Of a stretch of DNA of 64,000 nt, positions 1 through 8,523 are shown in pieces. Both the position numbers and the translations under genes were made by a program. Source of the stretch: JAYSYM01 sp964543475. GTDB lineage: Bacteria; Bdellovibrionota; Bdellovibrionia; Bdellovibrionales; JAMPXM01. The notes beneath the pieces are model-generated. The model saw nothing but the letters and a program-made list of their open reading frames with translations, did no database searches and had not been told where the DNA came from. The DNA is taken from assembly GCA_964543475.1 (NCBI GenBank), contig CAZIYJ010000001.1, positions 310,001-374,000 of the forward strand, in the 5' to 3' direction. Position 1 is the first letter of the stretch, and every line of letters starts with the position of its first letter.

Positions 1-168
1 AGAAAGTGTATCGTTCCTAAAAAATACGGCGACGGTAAAAATCTTTGTTATGGCTCTGCATCGAGTATGGTTGCGATCGAATACGATCTCACGAAGACCT
101 GTGTTGCGAGTCCTACAACTACGGCTGTGCGCGCGTGTGTTGCACTTGCCAGCATTTGCATAAAATAA
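1..168 (+). CDS. 3' end of a Cys-containing hypothetical protein (partial)
   Basis: Frame 1 is open from the window edge to a TAA at 166-168 and gives the last 55 residues of a protein. The fragment has five cysteines and ends in ASICIK, with no recognisable domain. Spaced cysteines suggest a secreted or periplasmic protein, but the N-terminus lies outside the window. It could be a chance open frame, although the absence of stops over its whole length and a stop 43 bp before the next gene fit a real gene end. Confidence 0.5.
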   Translation, partial: RKCIVPKKYGDGKNLCYGSASSMVAIEYDLTKTCVASPTTTAVRACVALASICIK

Positions 169-211
169 CAGTCAGCTTGACTGTCTAGCTGCCAGCCTGT
201 TGACTGATTTT

Positions 212-1075
212 ATGAAGCAGCTTGTATTTTCAATCTTCGTTCTTCTTTTATCAACTCCAGCATTTTCGCAAAGTTTCATCGGGCCACAAGCAAGTGGAAT
301 GGGCGGAGCAGGGCGCGCGGCAATTTCTCCAAGTGAATCTGCTTTTTTAAATCCGGCATCAATTCCATTCTTCGGCAGATATTTTGGAACTGGTTTTTAT
401 TCACAAGCCGAACATCCTCAAAGTGGCGAGACTCAACAGCTCGGTGCCCTCTTGTCAGACGGCGGACCTGATAAAATATTTCAGGGAGCTCTAGGCTATG
501 TTCAGTCGAACATGAAACCAGGAGTGGGCGAGACAAGTTCACAAGATATTTATGTTGCGGTTTCAAGTTTCGTTTACAAAAACGTTTCGTTTGGACTTCA
601 AGCACATCGCTATGTTTTTAAAGGCTCTGGAATTGTCGAAACCACACAGTATAACGGTGGTGCTGGATTGATGTACGCATACTCGAAGTCGCTTCTCTTT
701 GGAGTTGTCGCGAGTGATATTTTGGCGGTCAAAGATTCGATTCCGGCAGTCGCTCGCCTCAATAAAACTATTGGCGTTGGCGCAAGTTACAATTATGAAG
801 GTCGACTCCTTGTGCGTTTAGATGCAGTTCGCCCAACCGATCAGAATCCCGATAAAGAAACTGACCTCATGACGGGCTTTGAGACCGAAGCTATGGAATT
901 CATGGCATTTAGATCAGGGTTTCGCTGGAACCAGGCGATAGGCCCAGAACGCCGTGTTTTTACTGCGGGACTAGGTTTTAAAGGACCTAAGCTGCGAGCG
1001 GACTATGGTTTTGAGAAGGACACCAAGGTTGCCGGCGGAATCAGGCATTCGTTTGACTTGTGGATGTCGTTTTGA
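212..1075 (+). CDS. Outer-membrane-type beta-barrel protein, hypothetical
   Basis: The protein is about 287 residues. It starts with a typical signal peptide (MKQLVFSIFVLLLSTPAFSQ) and continues as alternating aromatic and small residues with many glycines, as in beta-barrel outer-membrane proteins. The early segment QASGMGGAGRAA and the following ESAFLNPASIPFF resemble the N-terminus of UPF0164/PorV/FadL-like barrels (GMGGAGxA...NPA). An in-frame TTG lies 12 bp upstream at 200, but ATG at 212 places the signal peptide correctly. A role in outer-membrane transport or assembly is inference from this resemblance. It seems monocistronic, with the small basic gene following 39 bp later. Confidence 0.65.
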   Translation: MKQLVFSIFVLLLSTPAFSQSFIGPQASGMGGAGRAAISPSESAFLNPASIPFFGRYFGTGFYSQAEHPQSGETQQLGALLSDGGPDKIFQGALGYVQSNMKPGVGETSSQDIYVAVSSFVYKNVSFGLQAHRYVFKGSGIVETTQYNGGAGLMYAYSKSLLFGVVASDILAVKDSIPAVARLNKTIGVGASYNYEGRLLVRLDAVRPTDQNPDKETDLMTGFETEAMEFMAFRSGFRWNQAIGPERRVFTAGLGFKGPKLRADYGFEKDTKVAGGIRHSFDLWMSF

Positions 1076-1114
1076 TAACCCCTTGAGTCACTTAATTATC
1101 TAAAGAGGTCGACT

Positions 1115-1243
1115 ATGGCATCAAAAACGAACCGCACAGAAAAGAAGCGCGCTCGCAAACGTACTACTCGCGGCAAAAAACGCAAAGCAGCTCTTCGCTC
1201 AAAAGGGACTTCTAAATCTTCGAAGGCTTTGTTCGGCGATTAG
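1115..1243 (+). CDS. Small, very basic 42-aa protein
   Basis: This short gene encodes 42 residues, of which about 40 percent are Lys or Arg, organised as KKRARKRTTRGKKRKAALRS followed by a Ser/Lys tail ending FGD. AGAGG at 1104-1108 sits 6 bp before the ATG as a good ribosome binding site, and a strong intrinsic terminator follows 30 bp after the stop, which supports a real, separately transcribed gene. The composition resembles small ribosome-associated or nucleic-acid-binding proteins, and I recall similar short basic proteins in this bacterial group. The function is unknown. Confidence 0.7.
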   Translation: MASKTNRTEKKRARKRTTRGKKRKAALRSKGTSKSSKALFGD

Positions 1244-1273
1244 TATCGATAGAAGTAAAATAGATTTTTGAAT

Positions 1274-1302
1274 GAGGTAGCAAATGGCTACCTCTTTTTT
1301 TT
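1274..1302 (+). terminator. Rho-independent terminator after the small basic gene
   Basis: GAGGTAGC (1274-1281) and GCTACCTC (1287-1294) form a perfect 8-bp stem with a 5-nt loop, followed by eight T residues at 1295-1302. It ends the transcript of the 42-aa gene just before the ribosome binding site of the next gene. Confidence 0.9.
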
Positions 1303-1314
1303 GGAGAAGCTCGT

Positions 1315-2115
1315 TTGCGAACTTTAAACTTTTTAGCAGCACTACTCATTTCAACAAATGCTGTTGCTGCAAACGAGATTTGTCTTTCTTGGTTTAAATC
1401 TGCAAATTTGAAGTCGGGCGCATCTGATTGTGAATTAAAATGTGCTTCTACAAAAGTCGACATGGGAACGTTCTTTTGTACTGATCAGTGCGAAGAGATC
1501 TGTAACCTAAAAGCAAAATGTAGTCGTGATGCCGCAAAGTATCTCGACGCCAAGTTCTCAAACAATCGCCACCCACGTTGGCCGAACGGTAAAGAGAAAA
1601 CCAAAAAATGGAGCCAATTAGAAAGGGCTCAGCTAGTCAAGGCAATCGAGAAAATACCAAAAGTTCTGTGGCCTGAAACTTTGGAATCCATACAGAGAAT
1701 GGACAAATCAATTCAAACTGGAAATCCATCTGTGAGCATTGTCGAAATCAACTCGACTGCGTTGTTTGACAATGCATTTGGAAGCTTGCCTCGGCTTTCT
1801 CGAATCTTGGCTCACGAGTTTGCACATTTTTACTATGAAGAGATGGGGGAAGAGAGAAAGGCGTCTTATCGGTTTGCTACTAGATGGAGATTGCCGAAGG
1901 ATAAGAAAGAGGGCTTATTCTTTCCTAGAGATGGAAAGTTCGTAGAATCTGATGGCGCACTGGGCCCGGACGAAGACTTTGCAAACAACCTAGAGTACTT
2001 CATCTTTGATCGCCCTAGACTTTTGTCTGCAACACCCTTTGCGAGCCAATGGCTTAGTCAGCGATTTGGTGCTAATCTGATTTCAGGAGGGGATTGTGAA
2101 ACCGCTAATCCTTAG
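1315..2115 (+). CDS. Secreted HExxH metalloprotease-like protein
   Basis: This 266-residue protein has a signal peptide (MRTLNFLAALLISTNAVAAN) and a Cys-rich segment at residues 23-65 containing CELKCAS and CDQCEEICNLKAKC. A zinc-protease motif HEFAH lies near residue 168 in LAHEFAHFYYEEMGEE. The histidines would bind zinc and the Glu would be catalytic. A downstream acidic third ligand is plausible (EDFANNLEYFIF) but not certain. The start is TTG at 1315 with GGAG at 1303-1306. The gene overlaps the next by 20 bp, so the two are probably co-translated. The same HExxH theme recurs at 39.9-43 kb, without obvious sequence similarity. Confidence 0.6.
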   Translation: MRTLNFLAALLISTNAVAANEICLSWFKSANLKSGASDCELKCASTKVDMGTFFCTDQCEEICNLKAKCSRDAAKYLDAKFSNNRHPRWPNGKEKTKKWSQLERAQLVKAIEKIPKVLWPETLESIQRMDKSIQTGNPSVSIVEINSTALFDNAFGSLPRLSRILAHEFAHFYYEEMGEERKASYRFATRWRLPKDKKEGLFFPRDGKFVESDGALGPDEDFANNLEYFIFDRPRLLSATPFASQWLSQRFGANLISGGDCETANP

Positions 2116-2623
2116 TTTAATGATTTTAGCGTCCGCCTGCGCTTCTACCGATAAAGTGGATCGCAAATCGGTTTCACTTGAAGAGATTGAGTTAGTAAAA
2201 CTTGGAAGCTCCGCGGACAGTGTGCAACAAATCCTAGGCAAACCTACTGAAGTTTTGCGACATGATATGATGCCTGGCAAAGTTGCCTGGATCTACGAGG
2301 AGACAAATCCTCCAAGAATTTCAACAACCCTTTACTTCTCTGATGCAGGGTCACTGTTGGCAAAGATTTATGAGTTGCCTTATTCATCCAAGTTCAGAAT
2401 TGAAGATATCGAAGCGCGGTATTCGGTTAAGCTCAATCCGGTTCCACCGGTAAATTGCTTAGCTCATTCACTTAAGATTTCCCCAACGAGCTTTACTTCA
2501 AAAGCGGGTGATGTCTCTGCTTCAATCGATAGAAAAAAGTATGTTACAGGAATCAGCTGGGAAACTCTCGAGTGGCGATCCGTCGCCTCAAATAATCCAT
2601 GCCCAAACGGATCATTCCCGTAA
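2096..2623 (+). CDS. Lipoprotein with a possible BamE/SmpA-like fold
   Basis: A 175-residue lipoprotein that begins at a GTG preceded by AGGAGG (2087-2092). The signal sequence ends in a lipobox, LASAC, near residues 11-15. The region IELVKLGSSADSVQQILGKP followed by a Trp-Tyr beta strand (VAWIYEE) and TTLYFSDAG resembles the SmpA/BamE family, where a short helix carrying LGxP precedes paired strands. The homology is judged by eye. It overlaps the upstream protease gene by 20 bp and ends 12 bp from the convergent tonB gene. Confidence 0.6.
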   Translation: MKPLILSLMILASACASTDKVDRKSVSLEEIELVKLGSSADSVQQILGKPTEVLRHDMMPGKVAWIYEETNPPRISTTLYFSDAGSLLAKIYELPYSSKFRIEDIEARYSVKLNPVPPVNCLAHSLKISPTSFTSKAGDVSASIDRKKYVTGISWETLEWRSVASNNPCPNGSFP

Positions 2624-2634
2624 GAGCCTCTTTT

Positions 2635-3687
2635 CTATCGTCGGCGCAAGCGGCTCTTAACTGTCTCTTCTCCGTTCAACACAAACTGGAATGTCTTGCG
2701 AACTGAACCTTCTTGTCCCGGAAGGTAGCGATGCTTTTTGAAAGCTTCGTAGGCACTCGAATCAAGAGAAGAATGACCTGAGCTTTGTTTCATTTGAATC
2801 GACTGAACGACTCCTGCTTTTGTCACAGTAGCATCAAAGATCACAGTACCTTGGCGACCTGCGCGCTGATCGTCTTCAGCGTAGTTTGGTCTTGCGTTGC
2901 CCGGTTGTTCCATCAAGCTATCTGCGTCTCGAATTCCGCTTGCACCTAGAGACGGTGCTGCGGGAGCACCAGCAGTTCCTAACCCACCAACCTTTTCAGT
3001 TGGACGAGTAAGCTGAGCGCCTCTATTAATTGGAGCGATCAATGGCTCTGTCGCTGGCTTCGCAACTGGTTGTGTTTCTTGAGCAGCTTCGACAACTTCT
3101 TCAGTAGATGTTGTTGTTGCACTTTCAACAGCTGGTTCTTCAGCTACGACTGCTTCTTCGGCTTGCTCTGTTGATTCCTGGGCTACTTCATTTACTTCTG
3201 GAACTTCGATGTCAGCTGCGACTTCAGGACGATTCTCTTCAGTATCGCGTGCGGCTTGTAAAGCTTGGTTAACTTCAATTTCGCTTTGATCAACTGTCTC
3301 AACTTTTTGGGCGATCTTTACTGGCGCGGCCTTCTTAGCTGGTAAAGCTAAAACTTTTTTCGTGGCAGTGACGGCCTTTTCGCGAGCTGGAGCTACAACT
3401 TTTTTTGCTGGAAGTGCAATGGCGCTCTCTTCGTCAACCGGAGCAGTGACGACTTTAGCCGGCTGTTCAATTGGTGGCGGCATCATTGCTGGGCCAGCTT
3501 GAGCAGATTCACCAAGCGAAGCTTGCGAAGGTGTTTCGACCAAATACGTTTCGGTATTTGAACCCTGCTTTGATTCCTTAATCATATTTGGAATTAAGAA
3601 TGTTGCAGCAATCAGTCCTAAGTGAGCTAGGAATGAAAAGCTGATGAAACCAAGAGTTCGTTGACTGATATCTCTGTCTTTAAGCAT
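2635..3687 (-). CDS. tonB: TonB-like energy transducer
   Basis: The product has one N-terminal membrane anchor (about residues 13-38), a long Ala/Pro/Lys/Glu-rich periplasmic spacer with repeated ALPAKK and VAPA elements, and a C-terminal TonB-type domain. That domain contains GTVIFDATVTKAGVVQSIQM and AYEAFKKHRYLPG. It would pass proton-motive force from ExbBD to outer-membrane receptors. The start at 3687 (MLKDRD) has GGAGG six bases upstream, so a more upstream in-frame start is unlikely. The gene lies 132 bp downstream of the TonB-dependent receptor gene, which is its likely partner. No exbB or exbD is present in the window. Confidence 0.82.
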   Translation of the reverse strand: MLKDRDISQRTLGFISFSFLAHLGLIAATFLIPNMIKESKQGSNTETYLVETPSQASLGESAQAGPAMMPPPIEQPAKVVTAPVDEESAIALPAKKVVAPAREKAVTATKKVLALPAKKAAPVKIAQKVETVDQSEIEVNQALQAARDTEENRPEVAADIEVPEVNEVAQESTEQAEEAVVAEEPAVESATTTSTEEVVEAAQETQPVAKPATEPLIAPINRGAQLTRPTEKVGGLGTAGAPAAPSLGASGIRDADSLMEQPGNARPNYAEDDQRAGRQGTVIFDATVTKAGVVQSIQMKQSSGHSSLDSSAYEAFKKHRYLPGQEGSVRKTFQFVLNGEETVKSRLRRR

Positions 3688-3819
3688 GAGTAACCTCCAC
3701 GCGCACGAGTACACACTCCAAAAAACGAGCCAGGCGTGAGAGCGGCTATAATGGCTAAATAGCTTATTTATCTAGGGAAAAGTGCCCTCAAATGGCAGCG
3801 AGAATTGAAAAAAGGTGAA

Positions 3820-5679
3820 TTAGAACTGAGATTTGAAGCCGACGTAGCCTGCTCTGCGAGAAGTTCCGTAATTCGATATTTCTTCGTATCGTCGATCGTA
3901 AAGATTTTCGATGCGCGTGTAAATTTCTGAATCTTTTGAAAGTTGGTAGTTCAGAACGAGTCTCGCGACAAAATGCGAGCCCATTTCTTTTGCTCCACCG
4001 GTTGGAGTGATGTCATTTCGTTTTCCGACGTAGTTTGTGCTGTAGAGAATTTGAAAAGTTGGAGTGAAGTTAAGTTGTAGATCGGCGGAGGCAGAATCTT
4101 GTGGCCGTCGCAACAATGGAGACCCAGTGCTTAAATCTTTCGAATTAAGATTTGTGTAGGCTCCGCCGATTAAAATTCCTGGTGCTATTGGAGAGCGAGC
4201 GACCAACTCATAACCATAGTTTTGAACTTCGCCAACATTAGTGTAATTCGAACCGCGCAGATCGATAAGATTTTCGAAATGATTGTAAAAAACCGAAGAA
4301 GAAAGAGCTCCGTAACCTTGCGCGAATCCATGTTCAAGTTTTATGTCAGCGGCAGATCCCTCTTCTGTCTTTAAGTTTTGATTTCCAAAACTTGAATAGA
4401 GTTGATAAAGGCTTGGCTGCTTTATTGACGTTCCGCCGCCGATTCGAAGTTTTGTGTTTTCTGTAAACGCGTAGCCCACGCCGCTTTGATAGGTCAGGTA
4501 ATCTTCGCTGTTTACAAAGTGATGATCAAACCGTGTGCCGAAGTCGAAAAAGAGGCCAGATGAACTATTGTAGGTGTTCGATATGAATACTCCAGCAAGA
4601 GAACTATTTTGGTCAGCAAACTGGCTGGCTGTTCGACCTCGATCTTCTTTAAAATCTAATCCCACTTCGGCTGAGTAGCGTGGCGTCCACCTTAAGATCA
4701 TCGAACTCGCGATTTTAAGAAGCTGGCCGTGATATTTTTCAAGGATTGTAGAAGGGCTTGCGATGTCGGCAGCGTTTTCGCTAACGCGATCAAAGCGTTG
4801 AAGAGAAATTAAGTTATTGAGTTCGATCGAATCGTTATTAAAAGCGCTGTGAGTTTGAAGCGATGTTAAAAGTTTTCGAGTATCAGTGTAAAAATCAGGA
4901 TCGTCTTCAACCAGAGTGCTGCCGAAGTCGATTTCGTTGTAAGTGTCGATGTATCGAGCGCTTAAATCTAAGTCGAGATTCTTAAGTGGTCTTGCGCCAA
5001 AGCGGCCACTGATCTGAGACTGCGAAGCACCGTCGGCTTCTCTATTGCCGTTCTCAGTATTTGCTGTCGAGAAACCTTCGGTTTGAAACTGGCTGTAGCG
5101 AATATCGTAATTCGAATCGGGTTCACCACCAGTGAGGCCGACCATTCCATCAACTGATTTATACTTTCCGATTTCAGCTTTCACTAATCGCTTTGGTGCG
5201 CCGGAACCTTTTTTCGTTTTGATATTGATCACACCGTTGAGTGCAGAAGCCCCGTAACGAAGAGTTTGAGGTCCTCGCAAAATTTCGATGCTTTCTACTT
5301 CGTCTGAGAAAACTTGATCAAGAGTTGCGCCTCGCGAAGGCGAGAGAAGATCATTCATCTCTACGCCATCGATTAATACAAGAACGTGATCTGCACTTGA
5401 ACCACGAACAAACACCGATGAAGGCTTACCCGGTCCGCCGCTGTTAATAACGGTGATGCCTTCAACGTGTCTGAGTGCATCGGCGAGAGTTTGTGATTGT
5501 CGAAGCTCGAGTTCTCTTTGGGTAACAGTGGTGCGATTTTCTGAGGCGCGGTCTTGATCGGGTATGACGTCGAGTTCAACAGCAGGCAAAATAATTTCGG
5601 CAGGCTCATTCAATTGAGCTGCGGCCGACTGAATGGGCGTTTGAAAAAATAATAAAGATAAAATTAATAGTTTAAACAT
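3820..5679 (-). CDS. TonB-dependent outer-membrane receptor, BtuB-like
   Basis: A 619-residue protein with a signal peptide, an N-terminal plug domain (about 45-155) and a 22-strand-type barrel ending in aromatic GYVGFKSQF. The plug carries the family pattern ADALRHVEGITV, VFVRGSSADHVLVLIDGVEM, VESIEILRGPQTLRYGASAL and GVINIKTKKG, closest in style to vitamin B12 receptors. The substrate is unknown. I saw no cobalamin riboswitch upstream, and the gene overlaps nagZ by 8 bp and lies in a run with peptide permeases. Uptake of cell-wall fragments or sugars is therefore as plausible as B12. Confidence 0.85.
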   Translation of the reverse strand: MFKLLILSLLFFQTPIQSAAAQLNEPAEIILPAVELDVIPDQDRASENRTTVTQRELELRQSQTLADALRHVEGITVINSGGPGKPSSVFVRGSSADHVLVLIDGVEMNDLLSPSRGATLDQVFSDEVESIEILRGPQTLRYGASALNGVINIKTKKGSGAPKRLVKAEIGKYKSVDGMVGLTGGEPDSNYDIRYSQFQTEGFSTANTENGNREADGASQSQISGRFGARPLKNLDLDLSARYIDTYNEIDFGSTLVEDDPDFYTDTRKLLTSLQTHSAFNNDSIELNNLISLQRFDRVSENAADIASPSTILEKYHGQLLKIASSMILRWTPRYSAEVGLDFKEDRGRTASQFADQNSSLAGVFISNTYNSSSGLFFDFGTRFDHHFVNSEDYLTYQSGVGYAFTENTKLRIGGGTSIKQPSLYQLYSSFGNQNLKTEEGSAADIKLEHGFAQGYGALSSSVFYNHFENLIDLRGSNYTNVGEVQNYGYELVARSPIAPGILIGGAYTNLNSKDLSTGSPLLRRPQDSASADLQLNFTPTFQILYSTNYVGKRNDITPTGGAKEMGSHFVARLVLNYQLSKDSEIYTRIENLYDRRYEEISNYGTSRRAGYVGFKSQF

Positions 5680-6778
5680 CTAGCAAGTCAGCGGGGACAT
5701 TGCCATCAACGATACATTTAGCCAAGCGCAAATGATCAGGATGTGCAATGAGTCGGCTAGCTTGATCGAGAGGGAGCGGGTCAGGGTTTTCGAGCTTCTC
5801 TTTTTTGAGAGCAAGAATGTCTTTGTGACTCTTCTCTAAGCGAGCGATGTCGAGCGTTTTGTCTTTAAGTGCTTGCTCTACGGCTTCGATTGCAATCGGA
5901 GGGCTTGTCGGATCGTTGCAATAGAGAAGAATATTAGCGCCTGCTTGAAGAGCTCGAACAGGGATTGTTTTTCGATCCCAGTGTTTAATCATCGCGCCCA
6001 TATCTAAGTCATCAGTAATGACAAGGCCACGATAGCGAAGTTGTCCGCGTAAAATGTCGGTTAAGAAAATTTCTGAAAGTGTGCACGGCCACTTTGGGTC
6101 AATTTTCGGGAACATAATGTGTGATGACATCACAAAATCAAGGCGCGCACGGAAAGCTTTTTTAAATGGTTGAAGTTCAAACTCTTCAAGTTCAGCTAAT
6201 GACTTCTCTTCAACCGGAAGATCTTCGTGACTGTCGACAAGAGTATTGCCGTGACCAGGAAAATGTTTTGCACACGGAAGAACGCCAGCCTTGATGTAGC
6301 CGCGCACGAGTGCAGAAGAAAGCTTACTTACGATATCGAAATGAGTTCCAAGAGCGCGATCACCAATAACTGTGTTTGCAGGGTTACTGTAAATATCGAC
6401 ACTTGGTGCATAGTCGAGATTGATTCCGACAGCTCGAAGTTCAACTCCCATGGCGTAGGCGAATTTGAATGCAACGGTCGTTGAATCGAGCGCACCAACT
6501 TTTGCAAGTGCGGGCCACTGAGTGAATGGAGGAAGAAGTCGGTGAACGCGTCCACCCTCCATATCAATTGAAATAAAAATCGGCGCCTTGTCGGGCATGC
6601 GATGGCGAAGAGCCTGAATGTCGCTTGAAAGTTTGTGAAGCTGTTCAGGAGATTGGCAATTGCGTCTAAAGAGAACTACGCCGCCAATATTATTTTTGAC
6701 GATGAATTCAGCTTCGTCGGCTTCGAGCTTCGTGCCTTTTAATCCAATGATGAAATGCTGACCAATGATGTTTTTCAC
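5672..6778 (-). CDS. nagZ: Beta-N-acetylhexosaminidase, NagZ family (GH3)
   Basis: This 368-residue protein has the NagZ hallmarks: KHFPGHGNT followed by DSHEDLP (the His of DSH is the general acid/base of this family) and ITDDLDMGAM containing the nucleophile Asp. Substrate-binding ISIDMEGGRVHRL is also present. NagZ removes GlcNAc from muropeptides, normally in the cytoplasm, and this copy has no signal peptide. It is longer at the C-terminus than typical NagZ by a few dozen residues. It sits 33 bp after the dppC-like gene and overlaps the receptor gene by 8 bp, so it probably belongs to one operon with permeases, receptor and tonB. Its product feeds the AmgK/MurU branch encoded at 15-17 kb. 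Confidence 0.88.
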   Translation of the reverse strand: MKNIIGQHFIIGLKGTKLEADEAEFIVKNNIGGVVLFRRNCQSPEQLHKLSSDIQALRHRMPDKAPIFISIDMEGGRVHRLLPPFTQWPALAKVGALDSTTVAFKFAYAMGVELRAVGINLDYAPSVDIYSNPANTVIGDRALGTHFDIVSKLSSALVRGYIKAGVLPCAKHFPGHGNTLVDSHEDLPVEEKSLAELEEFELQPFKKAFRARLDFVMSSHIMFPKIDPKWPCTLSEIFLTDILRGQLRYRGLVITDDLDMGAMIKHWDRKTIPVRALQAGANILLYCNDPTSPPIAIEAVEQALKDKTLDIARLEKSHKDILALKKEKLENPDPLPLDQASRLIAHPDHLRLAKCIVDGNVPADLLDV

Positions 6779-6811
6779 GTGACCCTATTGCAACACGCGA
6801 TAAATAAGAAA

Positions 6812-7609
6812 TCAATTTTTTCGGGGACTTAACCAGGCACGCAAGCCATCGCCACAAAGATTAAACCCAAGTACAAGAGTGAGGATCGCTAGACCAGGGA
6901 AAAGGCTCACGTGTGGGGCTTCGATGATAACGCGGCGACCAGAGTTGAGGAGGCTTCCCCAAGTAGGAACAGTTGGCGGAGCACCTAGACCTAAGAAGCT
7001 TAAGCCTGATTCTGTGATAATTGTGCCGGCCATCGCAAAACTTGCTTGAACAAGAACAAGAGCCAACAAATTTGGCCAGATATGAAGAATAAGAACTCTT
7101 GTTGGGCTTGCGCCGAGTGCTCGCGCACTCGTGACATAATCTCTTGTCTTTAAATGCAGTATTTCTCCTCGCACCAAACGCGCAAACCCGGTCCAACTTG
7201 TCAGGCACATAGCAATAATCAAATTTTGAACACTCGGACCGAGGACTGCGACCATGGCGAGTGCGAGTAAGAATCCTGGGAACGCGTAAACCATATCAAG
7301 AATGCGCATCAAGAGAAGATCAGTCCATCCGCCATTAAAACCTGCTAGCGAACCAAAAATTAATCCGATGATTGCACCTATGCTCACGACGGTCAGCCCA
7401 ACTTGCAAACTGACTCGGGCTCCATGAAGAATTTGTGAGTAGACGTCGCTTCCATTTTGATCGAGCCCGAACGGATGCTGGATTGATGGAGGTAAGTAGC
7501 GATCGGGAAGTGACATTTGATTTGGATCTTGCACAGACAACTGCGGAGCAAAAATCGCTGCGAGCAATATGAGAGTAATAAGTGCCGTGCCAAAGTAAAG
7601 CTTCTTCAT
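6812..7609 (-). CDS. ABC peptide transporter permease, DppC/OppC-like
   Basis: About 265 residues with a membrane-spanning N-terminus and the binding-protein-dependent permease signature (EAA-like loop around RALGASPTRVLILHIWPNLL). The next segment, ITESGLSFLGLGAPPTVPTW, is typical of DppC/OppC. A longer open frame extends upstream to 7765, but ATG at 7609 overlaps the dppB stop as ATGA, has GAGG before it and starts with a normal hydrophobic segment. No substrate-binding protein or ATPase gene is in the window, so these must be encoded elsewhere. With NagZ next door, import of peptides or murein tripeptides is a reasonable inference. Confidence 0.88.
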   Translation of the reverse strand: MKKLYFGTALITLILLAAIFAPQLSVQDPNQMSLPDRYLPPSIQHPFGLDQNGSDVYSQILHGARVSLQVGLTVVSIGAIIGLIFGSLAGFNGGWTDLLLMRILDMVYAFPGFLLALAMVAVLGPSVQNLIIAMCLTSWTGFARLVRGEILHLKTRDYVTSARALGASPTRVLILHIWPNLLALVLVQASFAMAGTIITESGLSFLGLGAPPTVPTWGSLLNSGRRVIIEAPHVSLFPGLAILTLVLGFNLCGDGLRAWLSPRKN

Positions 7610-8523
7610 GAATACCTCACGCGTGGATTGGCGTAAGCGTAAGCAAGATCGGTAAGTAAATTTACAAAGACGTAAGTTGTTGCGATTAAAAGTACGCAAC
7701 CTTGAACAAGCGGATAGTTTCTCTGTTGAATAGCTTGAAATAACAAAAGCCCAACGCCTGGCCAATCAAAGACCGTTTCAACAATGACGGCACCCGTGAG
7801 GAGCGCACCAAACTGCAAACCCATAACTGTGATGACGGGCATGATGGCGTTGGAGAGTGCGTGTTTAAAGTAAACTGTCGACGGAGGTGCACCTTTTGCT
7901 CGGGCGACTCTTACAAAATCTTCGTGAATCACGTCGTTCATCGAAGTTTTTGTGGTTTGAATAAGAACTGCAGAAAGTTGAAGGGCCATTGAGAGTGCCG
8001 GGAGCACAACACTCCAAAGATCATTTCGCCCACTGACCGGGAAGAAATCGAGTTGAATTGAAAAGACCCATACAAGAAGTGGTGCAATCCAAAAACTCGG
8101 CGATGAAATAGCGAGAAGGCTGTAGCTATTAAGAAATTTCTCAATCCAAGAATTTCTTCGCACTGAACTTAGTACTCCTAGCGGAAGTCCGATGATGATC
8201 GCGATGGCCATTGCGACAAATGTGAGTTCAACTGTTGCAGGAATTCTTTCGGCCAACTCTGCGCTCACACTTTTTCTTGAATGGAGAGAAGTGCCAAGAT
8301 CAAGCTTGAATAACCCTTTGTAAAATTCAACGTATTGCTGAGCGAGTGGTTTATCGAGTCCGAGTTCAGCGCGAAGTGCGCTCTTATCAATTTGCGATGC
8401 TTGTTCACCAAGTAAGATTTCGATTGGGTCGCCAGGCACCATGTGAATGAGCAAAAAAGTGAGAGTCGTAACTCCCACTAATACCGGAATTGCAAAAAGC
8501 AATCTCCGTAAAACATAACTCAT
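7606..8523 (-). CDS. ABC peptide transporter permease, DppB/OppB-like
   Basis: A 305-residue inner-membrane permease with the start typical of DppB (MSYVLRRLLFAIPVLVGVTTLTFLLIHMVPGDP written across residues 1-33). It also has the EAA loop VRVARAKGAPPSTVYFKHAL and the C-terminal VIVETVFDWPGVGLLLFQAI. It overlaps both neighbours by 4 bp (ATGA type), which implies translational coupling with the upstream secreted-protein gene and the downstream dppC-like gene. It would form the heterodimeric channel with DppC. Confidence 0.9.
   Translation of the reverse strand: MSYVLRRLLFAIPVLVGVTTLTFLLIHMVPGDPIEILLGEQASQIDKSALRAELGLDKPLAQQYVEFYKGLFKLDLGTSLHSRKSVSAELAERIPATVELTFVAMAIAIIIGLPLGVLSSVRRNSWIEKFLNSYSLLAISSPSFWIAPLLVWVFSIQLDFFPVSGRNDLWSVVLPALSMALQLSAVLIQTTKTSMNDVIHEDFVRVARAKGAPPSTVYFKHALSNAIMPVITVMGLQFGALLTGAVIVETVFDWPGVGLLLFQAIQQRNYPLVQGCVLLIATTYVFVNLLTDLAYAYANPRVRYS

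Noticed and set aside
276..605. Open frame of 109 residues on the minus strand inside the barrel-protein gene
   Set aside because: It lies wholly within a well-supported gene, has no ribosome binding site and its composition reads as a shadow frame.
2621..2659. Inverted repeat TAAGAGCC...GGCTCTTA as a terminator between convergent genes
   Set aside because: The 23-nt loop and location inside the tonB 3' end make it likely to be chance, and no T tract follows.
3715..5679. Cobalamin riboswitch near the BtuB-like receptor
   Set aside because: The receptor gene overlaps nagZ, and no conserved B12-box-like sequence was seen in the gaps of this operon.
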